NCBI GenBank assembly: GCA_903918755.1
Contig: CAIXFN010000017.1
Span: 101,092 to 165,091, forward strand
Length of the DNA: 64,000 bases
Source of the DNA: an uncultured Pedosphaera sp.
GTDB lineage: Bacteria > Verrucomicrobiota > Verrucomicrobiia > Limisphaerales > Pedosphaeraceae
Direction: 5' to 3'
Part shown: one piece after another, positions 36,046-46,222 of the stretch
How positions within the stretch are numbered: the first letter of the stretch is position 1
Layout: each line of letters starts with the position of its first letter
The notes under the pieces: generated by a model
Seen by the model: only the letters and a program-made list of their open reading frames with translations
Told to the model about the DNA's origin: nothing
The model's database searches: none
Translations under genes and position numbers: made by a program

Positions 36046-36099
36046 CCTCCCGTAGGAATACACCTGCCCCGGTTCCGTGGTATTCCTTGAATCGGGAGG
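36046..36099. repeat. Two-helix inverted repeat, possible structured RNA
   Basis: CCTCCCG (36046-36052) pairs with CGGGAGG (36093-36099), and AGGAATAC (36054-36061) with GTATTCCT (36080-36087), leaving an 18-base loop. The stacked helices and adjoining hairpins suggest a folded transcript or a recombination relic. No known RNA family is recognised. Confidence 0.4.
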
Positions 36100-36133
36100 G
36101 ATCTGACCTCTCCCCCGCCGATTTGGACCGTGG

Positions 36134-36156
36134 AGGGCCGCATCCCCCGCGGCCCT
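36134..36156. repeat. 8-bp hairpin AGGGCCGC/GCGGCCCT
   Basis: Perfect arms (36134-36141 and 36149-36156) with loop ATCCCCC, followed by gctctttgac on the + strand. It could end a transcript from the left, though the T-tract is weak. Confidence 0.35.
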
Positions 36157-36206
36157 GCTCTTTGACATATTGCAGATTTTGGTTTTCGCCCCCGCCAAGC
36201 CAGCCG

Positions 36207-36237
36207 AGGCCGCGCGCCGTGAACCGGTGCGCGGCCT
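36207..36237. repeat. 13-bp hairpin in non-coding region
   Basis: Arms AGGCCGCGCGCCG (36207-36219) and CGGTGCGCGGCCT (36225-36237) with loop TGAAC and one G-T pair. No T-tract follows. It is the most stable hairpin in the region. Confidence 0.5.
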
Positions 36238-36409
36238 TCCGGCCATTGCAGAACTTTGGTTCATTGGCTCAGTTTAATCATCAAAGAAATTCTGGCACAC
36301 CAAACCTCGATCAAACTGGTCGCATATAGCCCCTCTGCCCACCACCGATTCCCTATTTGGGTTTCCTTCATTCATGCCTTCGGGTCGTGGGCCAAAGCTT
36401 TCCCGATGG

Positions 36410-36458
36410 TCGAGTCCAGGTTAAACAAACTTAATCCAGTTTCCGGACAGTTGATCCA
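36410..36458 (+). repeat. cgagtccag repeat, unit 1
   Basis: Contains cgagtccagg, ttaaacaaacttaatccag and tttccggacagttgatcca. It shares cgagtccagg-taaacaaacttaatccagttt with unit 2 and ttccggacagtt with unit 4. Confidence 0.6.
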
Positions 36459-36624
36459 CGCTTCAATCACTTAACCGGTCGGGTTGGATGGCAAGTTCGA
36501 TCCTGCATCCCGCAGGAAGCGGGATACCACGAGGCGCAATCATGACCGACGGCACGTGAAGGTGACCGACTGCAGGATCGCACACGGGCTGGTGGTGGCG
36601 TGGCCCTACAGGCCGCTCTTACAC

Positions 36625-36753
36625 TAAAATGACCAAACCCAGGCTGCCAGCCTGGGCTGAAGAATCGCGCACCTTTGGCGCGCCGGACGGGACGGCCCAA
36701 CGGGCCGTGATTCTTCAGCCCAGCCCAACGGGCTGGGATTTATGGTGATTTTA
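36625..36753. mobile_element. 129-bp MITE-like palindromic element
   Basis: The ends TAAAATGACCA (36625-36635) and TGGTGATTTTA (36743-36753) are inverted repeats with one mismatch. Inside lie nested palindromes: GGGCTGAAGAATC matched by GATTCTTCAGCCC, CAGGCTGCCAGCCTG, and GGCCCAACGGGCC. There is no ORF. Terminal TA dinucleotides would fit a TA target duplication as used by IS630/mariner-type transposases, but this is inference from a single copy. Alternatively it is a BIME/REP-like element. Confidence 0.5.
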
Positions 36754-36818
36754 AGCCGGCGCCCTGAAAGTGGCGCGATTCCTCCCCGTATTGGGCATCG
36801 GGCTGCCCGACCCTGCCG

Positions 36819-36875
36819 CTCGAGTCCAGGCTAAACAAACTTAATCCAGTTTCATTTTCGCGGCTTTGTGGCTTC
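36819..36875 (+). repeat. cgagtccag repeat, unit 2
   Basis: Starts ctcgagtccaggctaaacaa and continues cttaatccagtttcattttc, then cgcggctttgtggcttc. The first part equals unit 1; the tcattttcgcggctt part equals unit 3. Confidence 0.6.
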
Positions 36876-37007
36876 CTGTGAGCTTCTTCCCGCACCCGGC
36901 ACAATCCAGAACGCCAATTCCCCGGCTCGGAGTTCCGCCTTTCCTGTCCCCATAGCTCTCGAGCGAAGGGGGAAGGCGGTCGGGTCGTGCTCCTGGGTGT
37001 CCCGCTG

Positions 37008-37101
37008 CTCGAGTCCAGCTTCCGGACACTTAATCCAGTTTCATTTTCGCGGCTTCGCGGCTTCGCGGCTTCGTGACTTCGTGTGAGCTTAATCCGGCTT
37101 C
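37008..37101 (+). repeat. cgagtccag repeat, unit 3, with gcggcttc microsatellite
   Basis: Starts ctcgagtccagcttccggac, continues acttaatccagtttcatttt, then has three tandem cgcggctt units followed by cgtgacttcgtgtgagctta. It is the longest copy. Confidence 0.6.
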
Positions 37102-37141
37102 CATCAACCCCGCGCGTGCCTTTCCCGCCACCCCAAAACCG

Positions 37142-37178
37142 GCCGAGTCCAGCTTCCGGACAGTTAATCCAACTTCGG
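37142..37178 (+). repeat. cgagtccag repeat, unit 4
   Basis: Reads ggccgagtccagcttccgga then cagttaatccaacttcg. It matches the first half of unit 3 and stands about 110 bases before the tRNA-Arg gene. Confidence 0.55.
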
Positions 37179-37283
37179 CACTCCGCCGCCCACCACCGTA
37201 CCGCCCCAGAAATCGCGTTCGGTTTTGCTTGCCGGGGAGGGCGGGAGGGGCTTATGTTGCCTCCCGCAGTATGCAAAACGGCT

Positions 37284-37360
37284 GCGCGTGTAGCTCAATT
37301 GGATAGAGTGACGGCCTCCGAAGCCGCAGGTTGTGGGTTCAACTCCCGCCACGCGCACCA
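37284..37360 (+). tRNA. tRNA-Arg (anticodon CCG)
   Basis: A complete cloverleaf of 77 bases with encoded CCA can be folded. The acceptor stem is GCGCGTG with CACGCGC, and the D-arm is GCTC...GAGT. The anticodon arm has loop CTCCGAA (anticodon CCG, reading CGG), with one A-C mismatch at the top of the stem. The variable loop is AGGTT, and the T-arm is GTGGG-TTCAACT-CCCGC; the discriminator is A. It reads the rare-to-moderate Arg codon CGG. Confidence 0.95.
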
Positions 37361-37419
37361 CTTTCCGCCCGGTCGTCCGGGCGGTAACCGGCCCCATCGG
37401 CCGGCGCGGATGAAATCAT

Positions 37420-38049
37420 ATGAAATCACTCATTCCGTGGGTCTGCGTCGTCGCCCTTCTGGCGGGCGGCTATTTCCTTTATTCCGCCGGACAGGCGAAA
37501 GAGGTCGAACTGGCGGTGTTGCGCGCCCAGGTGGAAGAATTGAAGGTGGTCAGGGCGGAAAATGAGGAGCTCAAAAAGCAGATTATTCCCGCGGCGGAAC
37601 TGACCAAATTGCGCAAGGACAACGAGGATTTACTCCGGTTGCGCGCGGAAATCCGCCAATTACGCGAAACCAGCCGTGAACTGACCAATATGGTCGAGAA
37701 GGTCGCCCGCGTTCAGGTCGGCCAGGCGCAGGCGTTGGCGGCGGAGAATGCCGCTTTACGCACCCAAACCCAGCAATTGCAGGATGCCAGCGCCCAAGCG
37801 GCCCAACAGCAGGCCAACGCCGCGCTGGCCCCGGCGTGCATCGCCACCTTGCGCACCGTCGAATTGGCGAAGCACATGTGGGCGGCGGACAATGCCCGGA
37901 TCGCGGGGAGTGTGCCCACGTTGGCGGACTTGCAGCCCTATTTGCGCACGGTCGTCCCCGCCTGCCCGAGCGGCGGCACCTACTCGATCAATGCCGTGGG
38001 GGTTTTCGCCACCTGTTCGATCCCGGGCCACGTCTTTAATGGGAAATGA
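37420..38049 (+). CDS. Coiled-coil membrane protein with pseudopilin-like C-terminal domain
   Basis: The 209-residue protein has one N-terminal membrane helix (SLIPWVCVVALLAGGYFLYS), a long coiled coil of leucine heptads at about 28-130 (VLRAQVEELKVVRAENEELK and onward) and a small C-terminal domain from about 138. That domain has ACIATLRTVELAKHMWAADN, PTLADLQPYL and CPSGGTYSINAVG ending CSIPGH. It is the globular part typical of Verrucomicrobia secretion pseudopilins, but the prepilin signal is absent and a coiled coil has taken its place. The start ATG at 37420 follows a near-duplicate atgaaatcat at 37410 that would stop at once. Function is unknown. Confidence 0.65.
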   Translation: MKSLIPWVCVVALLAGGYFLYSAGQAKEVELAVLRAQVEELKVVRAENEELKKQIIPAAELTKLRKDNEDLLRLRAEIRQLRETSRELTNMVEKVARVQVGQAQALAAENAALRTQTQQLQDASAQAAQQQANAALAPACIATLRTVELAKHMWAADNARIAGSVPTLADLQPYLRTVVPACPSGGTYSINAVGVFATCSIPGHVFNGK

Positions 38050-38145
38050 GGCCCCTTCCGAGCGCGGGAGGGTTGCGGATGATCAGGCGGAATGGTGGGA
38101 GTTGTTTTTTTGGGAATTTGAGCCAGATTGTTGACGGCAAATCGC

Positions 38146-38706
38146 ATGAGTCAGGAAGCGCACTATTTGAAGGGGCAATTGCTGCTGGATAGCGGCCAGT
38201 TGCGGGGATCCTATTTTCAACGGACGGTGATCCTGCTGTGCGAACACAACGCCGAAGGGGCGATGGGGCTGGTGCTGAACCGGCCGAGCGGCAAACAACT
38301 GGGCGAAATGGTGGCGGTGGATATGCCCGCGGCGTTCCAGGATCACCCGCTTTATTTGGGCGGTCCGGTGGAACTGGCCGCCTTCAGTTTTCTCCACACT
38401 GATCTCTATCTGCCGGACGCCAATGTGATTGCCAACCTGAGCGTTGGGCATTCCCTGGAAGCGCTGGCGGAACTGGGGGGATCGGAATCACCCCGTCAGC
38501 AGGTGAAAATGTTCGCGGGATATGCCGGGTGGAGTGCCGGCCAGTTGGAAAGCGAAATGGAGCGCGACGCCTGGCTGACCTACCCGGCGAATTTGGACCT
38601 GGTTTTCCACGCCGATCCGGAAAATCTCTGGCGGACGGTGCTCCGGCAAAAGGGCTGGAAATACCGCATCCTCGCCGATATGCCCGAGGATGTGTCTTTG
38701 AATTGA
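38146..38706 (+). CDS. UPF0301/YqgE (AlgH) family protein
   Basis: The 186-residue protein shows the family features: LKGQLLLDSGQLRGSYFQRT at the N terminus, VILLCEHNAEGAMGLVLNRP and YLGGPVE, with FAGYAGWSAGQLESEM near residue 125. The family is widespread and structurally known but has no settled biochemical role; in Pseudomonas AlgH influences alginate production. The ATG at 38146 starts the conserved region. It converges on uvrB, whose stop is 15 bases away. Confidence 0.9.
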   Translation: MSQEAHYLKGQLLLDSGQLRGSYFQRTVILLCEHNAEGAMGLVLNRPSGKQLGEMVAVDMPAAFQDHPLYLGGPVELAAFSFLHTDLYLPDANVIANLSVGHSLEALAELGGSESPRQQVKMFAGYAGWSAGQLESEMERDAWLTYPANLDLVFHADPENLWRTVLRQKGWKYRILADMPEDVSLN

Positions 38707-38721
38707 GTCGGGCAAACCGAT

Positions 38722-40770
<2,049 letters not shown>

Positions 40771-40814
40771 GGGCAAAACCTAAAGTCCCCTACCCCGGGT
40801 GTCAACGGCTCGAG

Positions 40815-42212
40815 TCAATCCACCTGCGCAGGTTGGAGCGCAGGGTCGTCCAGATCCAGGCGGTAAAGGATTTGGTTGTAATCGTACCGCGGCGTGGGGG
40901 GAGGGTGTTTGGCGAAGGTCATGGTGTAGGTGCCTTCAAACAGCAGAACGGGCGAGTCCGCCGAGGTAAATTCAGGATGGAGGCGCGGGTTGTAAAAGGT
41001 GTAGTTCTCGTGACTGACAACTTTTACCGCGGGCCCCCAGGGTCCGGTGAGAGTGGGCGCTTCGGCGTACCACAATTCGCCAAAGTCGGAGCTTTGGCCG
41101 CCGTTTTGCATGAACACGGTCACCCAGCGTTTCCGCCAGGCATTCCAGGCGAGGGAACCGGTGTGCGGTTTGACCATCCCACCACCCTTGGCCGCGGACA
41201 GCGTTTTGGGCGGGGTCAGGGTCTCCCAGTTGGTAGGATTCTGCCAGGCTTCAAAAGTGGCCGGGCACCGCAAGGTGGGGAAGGGATTGCCAAACATCAC
41301 CCACTCCTTGCCGGCGGGATCCCGCCAAAGGAACGCGTGGCCCTGCGGCACCGGCGGGGCTTGGGGTTCGGCGGTCGATTTCGTCCAGACCGTCTTGAGC
41401 GGTTCGAAGCCCGCGGTTTGATCGTTCCAGACGCACAAGCCCCAGAGATACGCGTCGAGCGGCGGCTTGATTTTCATGTAGCTGCCGACCAGCTTCGGTT
41501 CCCCGTGCGCATCCGGCAGCGTGACCATGCCGGCGATCCAGGTGGGGCCGGTGCCGGGCATTTTCACAACGCCGCGGGGTTGCCCACGGGGATCGGTGAA
41601 ATACTCGTAGGGAAACCGCAAAGGAGGTGCGAGTGGGGGAAGAGCGGTCGCGGGGGTGGTGGCCCCGGTGCCGTCAAAGATGCCGAGGGGATAGCGCGCC
41701 AGGGTGGTATCGCCCCAGACCCAAAACAGTTTACCGCGGTAGATCGCGTTCTGGATGGTGTCGCAACCCAGCACCCCGGTTTCCCGCCAGTCCTGGTTCT
41801 CGCCCAGTTTCTGGCTTTCGGCAAACAAGCCCGCCCCGGTCAGCCGTCCCAACCGGCGGGCGATGATGGTGCGCCGCACTTCGACCTTCAGTGATTTGCC
41901 CGGTTCGGGGACGAGACGCACGCCGCGGTTGCCGAATCCGTCTTTGGGAATTTCATACCCATGGCCAATGACATCGAACCAGGTTTCCTGACCCATTAAC
42001 TCCGGGAGATCGAAGGCAATGACGCCAGCGTTATCGGTGACGAACCGGACCTGGTGCGTGGTTCGCAATTCCACCAGCGGCACCGGCCAACCGGTCCCCT
42101 GCTCCACCACGGTGATCCGGCAGGGTTGGGCATCGGCCAGGCGGGCGGAGAGGCAGAGGGCCAAAAAGCAGACGGCCAAGCGATGGAGAATCGGGAGGGC
42201 AACGGGCGACAT
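40815..42212 (-). CDS. Secreted beta-propeller-like protein of unknown function
   Basis: From the ATG at 42212 (465 residues) there is a signal peptide (PVALPILHRLAVCFLALCL, cleavage after ADA). A small carboxypeptidase-regulatory-like beta domain follows (TVVEQGTGWPVPLVELRTTH). The rest has blade-like repeats, among them GKLFWVWGDTTLARYPLG, reminiscent of DUF4185 and glycosidase-type propellers, and later HAFLWRDPAGKEWVMFGNP and AYFNP-like segments. Catalytic residues cannot be assigned. A role in binding or cutting polysaccharide outside the cell is a guess. Confidence 0.6.
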   Translation of the reverse strand: MSPVALPILHRLAVCFLALCLSARLADAQPCRITVVEQGTGWPVPLVELRTTHQVRFVTDNAGVIAFDLPELMGQETWFDVIGHGYEIPKDGFGNRGVRLVPEPGKSLKVEVRRTIIARRLGRLTGAGLFAESQKLGENQDWRETGVLGCDTIQNAIYRGKLFWVWGDTTLARYPLGIFDGTGATTPATALPPLAPPLRFPYEYFTDPRGQPRGVVKMPGTGPTWIAGMVTLPDAHGEPKLVGSYMKIKPPLDAYLWGLCVWNDQTAGFEPLKTVWTKSTAEPQAPPVPQGHAFLWRDPAGKEWVMFGNPFPTLRCPATFEAWQNPTNWETLTPPKTLSAAKGGGMVKPHTGSLAWNAWRKRWVTVFMQNGGQSSDFGELWYAEAPTLTGPWGPAVKVVSHENYTFYNPRLHPEFTSADSPVLLFEGTYTMTFAKHPPPTPRYDYNQILYRLDLDDPALQPAQVD

Positions 42213-42351
42213 GGGAAAATGCTGCCAGACCGGCGGGGTGACGTCAAATCGGCGGCGGGGGCATATGCCGCGTTGAGTTCCCGGAGACGGTCGTCTACTG
42301 CCGGGCGGGCGTTGACCCCGGGCATGGGGTGGGTTAAGCTCTGCAAACGGA

Positions 42352-42885
42352 ATGGATACGGCCAAATTAATTCAACTCAGCCGCCGGCCCACGGCGTGCA
42401 TCCTGACGCTGGCGGTCGGCGTGCTGTTGCTGGATCAACTGACCAAGACATTGGTCATGCGTTATCTGCCGGCCGGGCAGGAGAAGATCCTGCTCGACGG
42501 GTTCTTCCGGTTCGTAAACTGGCACAATACCGGGGCGGCTTGGAGTCTGTTCATGGGGCGGAACCGCGCGCTGGCGGTGGTGGCGATTGCGGCCCTCGTG
42601 GTGCTTTACCGGAGCCGGCATTTTTTTGACGCCCACACCCGGCTGGGACAACTGGCGCTGGGATTAATTTTCGGGGGCATTGTGGGCAACCTGATCGACC
42701 GCCTGCGGTTTGAATACGTGGTAGATTTTCTCCGCTTTTACATCCTCCCGCGCGGCGGCGAGGAAATCGGTTTCCCGGCATTTAATATCGCCGATAGCGC
42801 GATTTGCATTGGCGTGGGGCTGATCTTCATCCTTTCCTTCAAGCCGACCCCGCCGCCGCCCGAAGCCGCCCGACCCGCCGCGTGA
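42352..42885 (+). CDS. lspA: Lipoprotein signal peptidase (signal peptidase II)
   Basis: The 177-residue membrane protein has four hydrophobic helices and the LspA motifs: DQLTKTLV, NTGAAWSLF, GGIVGNLIDRLRFEYVVDF with the first catalytic Asp, and FNIADSAICIG with the second. It cleaves lipoprotein signal peptides in front of the lipid-modified Cys. The chain ends in a proline-rich tail. The downstream pseudouridine synthase starts at a GTG that overlaps this stop codon (GTGA). Confidence 0.96.
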   Translation: MDTAKLIQLSRRPTACILTLAVGVLLLDQLTKTLVMRYLPAGQEKILLDGFFRFVNWHNTGAAWSLFMGRNRALAVVAIAALVVLYRSRHFFDAHTRLGQLALGLIFGGIVGNLIDRLRFEYVVDFLRFYILPRGGEEIGFPAFNIADSAICIGVGLIFILSFKPTPPPPEAARPAA

Positions 42886-43835
42886 CCACGGAACGCAAAG
42901 ATTCGGTGACGGTCGAGGCGTCGCTGCCGCAGGAACGGCTGGATGCGTATCTCCGCACGCGTTTTCCGGCGGTTTCCCGGGGCACGATCCAACGGTTGAT
43001 CGAAGAGGGCCACATTCGGGTAAACGGGGAGAAAGTGAAACCGACCCATCGCCCGCGCAGCGGCGAAGTGGTGGAGGTGGTTTGGCCCGAAGCCCGGCCG
43101 GCGGAAGCGCAACCGGAGGAAATGCCGCTCACCATCCTGTATGAAGATGCGGAGATGCTGGTGCTGAACAAGGAGGCCGGAGTGGTGGTGCATCCCGCGG
43201 CGGGCCATGAGGAACATACCCTGGTCAACGCCCTGCTCCATCATTGCGCGGGGAAATTGAGCGGCATCGGTGGGGTCGCCCGCCCCGGGATTGTGCACCG
43301 ACTGGACAAGGAAACCAGCGGCTGCCTGGTGGTGGCCAAGACGGACGCGGCGCATCAGAATTTGTCCGAACAATTCGCCGGACGGACCCTTGAAAAAATT
43401 TACCAAACCATCCTCTGCGGCGACCTGCCGCGGGAAAAGGGCGACATCAAAGCGGCGATCGCCCGGCATCCCAACCACCGGAAACGCATGGCCGTGACCG
43501 ATGGCGGCGGACGCGAGGCCTGGACCGGTTATCGCATCCTGGCCCGCTTGCGGCATGCCACCCATGTGGAGGCGCTGCTGCACACCGGCCGAACCCACCA
43601 AATCCGGGTCCATTTTCACCATCTGGGTTTTCCGGTGGCGGGGGATTCGGTTTACGGTGCGCGCCAGAATCAGCGGTTGGGGGAATTGACGAATTACCGG
43701 CCCGCGCGCCAGATGTTGCACGCGTGGAAATTGTCATTGCAGCATCCCGGGACCGGCAAGAAAATGGCCTTTGTGGCACCACTCCCCGAAGATTTTCAAG
43801 CGGCGCTGAAGGCGCTGGCACCAGTGGGGAAATAA
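42882..43835 (+). CDS. RluD-family 23S rRNA pseudouridine synthase
   Basis: The 317-residue protein has an N-terminal S4 RNA-binding domain (LPQERLDAYLRTRFPAVSRG) and a pseudouridine synthase domain with the catalytic motif HRLDKETSGCLVV and the TLVNALLHHC segment. It isomerises uridines in large-subunit rRNA helix 69 or a related site; RluA-family specificity is not resolvable by eye, so RluD is a best guess. The start is a GTG overlapping the lspA stop by four bases (42882-42885). An ORF running from 42804 is inside lspA and is not the start. Confidence 0.92.
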   Translation: MTTERKDSVTVEASLPQERLDAYLRTRFPAVSRGTIQRLIEEGHIRVNGEKVKPTHRPRSGEVVEVVWPEARPAEAQPEEMPLTILYEDAEMLVLNKEAGVVVHPAAGHEEHTLVNALLHHCAGKLSGIGGVARPGIVHRLDKETSGCLVVAKTDAAHQNLSEQFAGRTLEKIYQTILCGDLPREKGDIKAAIARHPNHRKRMAVTDGGGREAWTGYRILARLRHATHVEALLHTGRTHQIRVHFHHLGFPVAGDSVYGARQNQRLGELTNYRPARQMLHAWKLSLQHPGTGKKMAFVAPLPEDFQAALKALAPVGK

Positions 43836-43843
43836 GGGATCGG

Positions 43844-45523
43844 TCATTTACCACCGACCAAGGCGCTGAGATCCGGATGCTTTTTGTGGAAGCCGGTCGC
43901 TTCCTGGTAGGCTTGAGCCACCATCAGGGTTTCGGCATCACGGAAGAGGTTGCCGAGGAAGCAAATGCTGGTAGGCGCGCCATCCTTGGTAAAGCCGTCG
44001 GGAACAACCACGCAAGGATGCCCGGTAAGATTGCTGATCAGGTGGCACTCGCCGGTAAACGGGGGCGCGAGGAACACATCCACGTCCCGCAACGCCGCGG
44101 CCGTGGCCTGGATGAGGAGGTAGCGGATGCGGTTGGCCTGCAGATACTCCACGGCGGGCACCAGCTGGGCCGTGCGGAAAATGTTGGGCCACGCTCCACG
44201 CGATTGGCGGGCCAGCAGGGCATCCTGACCGCTGCGCGTGAGCTCATCAAACTCGGCCGCTCCTTCCACGGAGAGGACAAAGGAAATGGCGTTTGCGGGT
44301 AGTTTAGGAAGGCTGACCGGCACGAGCTTTGCGCCCAACTTCCGCATTTGCTCAAGCGCGGCGAATTCGTTGGTGCGACGATCCCCGCGATCGCTTTCAA
44401 AGTCGTCCCGCAAGTAACCAATCCGCAGGCCCTGCCATTTTTTCGTGGCGTCGTAGTTGAAGGGCGCGTCGTAGAGCGTCTGGTCAATCCCGTCGGGTCC
44501 CTGGATGGCTTGCAGGATGATCGCACAATCCTCAACGGTGCGGGCGATGGGGCCGATCTTGTCCATGGAAGGGCTGAGGGACATGGCCCCGGTGCGGCTG
44601 ACGCGGCCGTAGGTGGGGCGCAGGCCAGTGACACCACAGCGTTCGCAAGGCGAGACAATCGAACCGTGAGTTTCTGTGCCGATGGCAAACGCAACCAATC
44701 CGGCGGCGGTGGCGGCGGCCGGACCGGCGGAGGATCCACTGGAACCCTGGCGCACATTCCAGGGATTGCGGGTCGTGCCGCCATACCAGACATCGCCCAT
44801 GGCCAATTCGCCGAGGGTAAGCTTGGCGACCAACACGGCCCCGGCATCGGCGAGGCGTTTCACCACGGTGGCATCGGCATCGATCACCTGGTTGGTATAA
44901 GGGGCGGAGCCCCAGGTGGTGCGGATGCCGCGGGTGGCGAGCAGGTCCTTGACGCCATAGGGAATGCCGTGCAGCGGGCCGCGATAATGGCCGGCGGCGA
45001 TTTCCCGGTCCGCGCGCCGGGCCTGCTCCAGGGCCAGATCCTCGGTCAGCGTGATGACACATTCCAACCGGGGCCCATATTGCTTGAGGCGCCCGAGGTA
45101 GAATTGGGTGAGTTCCACGGAAGTGATTTGCCGGGTCTTGAGCAATGCCGCCAATTCAGTCACCGAACAAAAAGCCAGGTCATCCAACTGCGCCGGACGT
45201 TTGAATTTGGGCAATGATTTCGCTCGGAAAGGTCGATGGGTGGTCTCGAACTTGAACCCCACAGGGAGCGGATTGAAGAGCATCGCGGAGGGGACGGCAT
45301 TGGAGAGCGGGAACTGATGGATAACATCGTAGTCGCGGGCTTGGTCGCGCAACCCCGGCAACATCTGCTCGTTTTGCTCGGGCGTGAAATGCAGTCCGAA
45401 AAGCTTTCCGGCCGCAGCGGCATCCGCGGCGGTCAGCGCCGTGGGGGAATTGGTCTGTGCCCGCAGGGAAAGCTGAGCGAGGAGCAACAGGAGGGCCGGA
45501 AGGCAAAGCAAGCGAAGCATCAT
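43844..45523 (-). CDS. Exported amidase (amidase-signature family)
   Basis: The 559-residue protein begins with a signal peptide (LRLLCLPALLLLLAQLSLRA). Its body has the amidase-signature Ser-cisSer-Lys triad: the Lys in GVKDLLATRG, the serine-rich loop GSSGSSAGPAAATAAG and the nucleophile region THGSIVSP. It differs from GatA by being exported and by the unusual N-terminal extension (about 100 residues). It hydrolyses an amide bond of unknown identity outside the cytoplasm. The start is the paired ATG at 45523/45520; a longer frame to 45559 has no extra motif. Confidence 0.85.
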   Translation of the reverse strand: MMLRLLCLPALLLLLAQLSLRAQTNSPTALTAADAAAAGKLFGLHFTPEQNEQMLPGLRDQARDYDVIHQFPLSNAVPSAMLFNPLPVGFKFETTHRPFRAKSLPKFKRPAQLDDLAFCSVTELAALLKTRQITSVELTQFYLGRLKQYGPRLECVITLTEDLALEQARRADREIAAGHYRGPLHGIPYGVKDLLATRGIRTTWGSAPYTNQVIDADATVVKRLADAGAVLVAKLTLGELAMGDVWYGGTTRNPWNVRQGSSGSSAGPAAATAAGLVAFAIGTETHGSIVSPCERCGVTGLRPTYGRVSRTGAMSLSPSMDKIGPIARTVEDCAIILQAIQGPDGIDQTLYDAPFNYDATKKWQGLRIGYLRDDFESDRGDRRTNEFAALEQMRKLGAKLVPVSLPKLPANAISFVLSVEGAAEFDELTRSGQDALLARQSRGAWPNIFRTAQLVPAVEYLQANRIRYLLIQATAAALRDVDVFLAPPFTGECHLISNLTGHPCVVVPDGFTKDGAPTSICFLGNLFRDAETLMVAQAYQEATGFHKKHPDLSALVGGK

Positions 45524-45616
45524 GCGCGCTATTGGCGCAAAGCCGCGCGTTTTTGGCAATGGCGATTTTTTTCAGTTCTCAAAGATTGCCATTCGTGTTG
45601 CAATGCGCGCCTCCAG

Positions 45617-46222
45617 ATGAAGACACGCTGCCGCTGGGCCAACAACGAACTGGCCATCGCCTACCATGACCAGGAGTGGGGCGTGCCGGTACATGATGAC
45701 CGCGTCTGGTTCGAGTTCCTGATCCTGGAAGGGGCGCAAGCCGGACTCAGTTGGGATACCATCCTCAAAAAGCGCGACTGTTACCGGGCAGTCCTGGACG
45801 GCTTCGATCCTGTGAAAGTGGCCAACTACGATGCGCGCAAGGTGGCGGAGTTACTGGCCAACCCGGGGATTGTGCGCAACCGGCTTAAAATCGCCTCCAC
45901 CATTGGCAATGCGCGGGCCTTCCTGGCGGTGCAAAAGGAGTTCGGCAGTTTCGACGCCTATGTCTGGCGATTCGTGGGGGGCCGCCCCTTGCAAAACCAA
46001 CGCGCCCATTTCGGCGAAGTCCCGGCGCGCACCGCGGAGTCCGACGCGCTCAGCAAGGATCTCCTGAAACGTGGGTTCAAATTTGTGGGCAGCACCATTT
46101 GTTATGCCTTCATGCAGGCCACCGGGCTGGTCAACGACCATACGGTGGATTGCTTCCGGCATCGGCCCCTGGCAAAAGCCAAGGCCGGCAACCATCCCTC
46201 GGCCAACGCAAAACCATCATGA
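45617..46222 (+). CDS. tag: 3-methyladenine DNA glycosylase I
   Basis: The 201-residue protein fits the Tag family: RCRWANNELAIAYHDQEWGV at the N terminus, EFLILEGAQAGLSWDTILKK and FVGSTICYAFMQATGLVNDH near the C terminus. The zinc-binding Cys/His residues at both ends (Cys5 and His17; His and Cys in NDHTVDC) are present. It removes 3-methyladenine from alkylated DNA. Although the frame extends upstream to 45236, that part lies within the amidase gene; the ATG at 45617 is the proper start. Its stop overlaps the next start (ATGA). Confidence 0.93.
   Translation: MKTRCRWANNELAIAYHDQEWGVPVHDDRVWFEFLILEGAQAGLSWDTILKKRDCYRAVLDGFDPVKVANYDARKVAELLANPGIVRNRLKIASTIGNARAFLAVQKEFGSFDAYVWRFVGGRPLQNQRAHFGEVPARTAESDALSKDLLKRGFKFVGSTICYAFMQATGLVNDHTVDCFRHRPLAKAKAGNHPSANAKPS

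Larger units (their letters stand above)
35843..37283. other. 1.4-kb non-coding region rich in repeats and hairpins
   Basis: No frame here resembles a gene. From left to right it holds a two-helix hairpin (36046-36099), an 8-bp hairpin (36134-36156), a 13-bp hairpin (36207-36237), repeat unit 1 (about 36410-36458), a 129-bp MITE-like element (36625-36753), repeat units 2 and 3 with a gcggcttc microsatellite (36819-36875 and 37008-37101), and repeat unit 4 (37142-37178). It ends at a tRNA-Arg gene. Such an expanse is unusual in this otherwise tightly packed window. Confidence 0.65.

Noticed and set aside
36410..37178. Repeat array as CRISPR
   Set aside because: Units differ in length and spacing, there are only four, and no cas genes are present.
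36740..37276. 178-codon minus ORF in the repeat region
   Set aside because: It translates the repeats and microsatellite (NETGLS, SHEAAKPRS) and has no other support.
37284..37360. tRNA-Arg as an integration site with a nearby element
   Set aside because: No integrase gene and no second copy of the tRNA 3' end were seen in the flanks.
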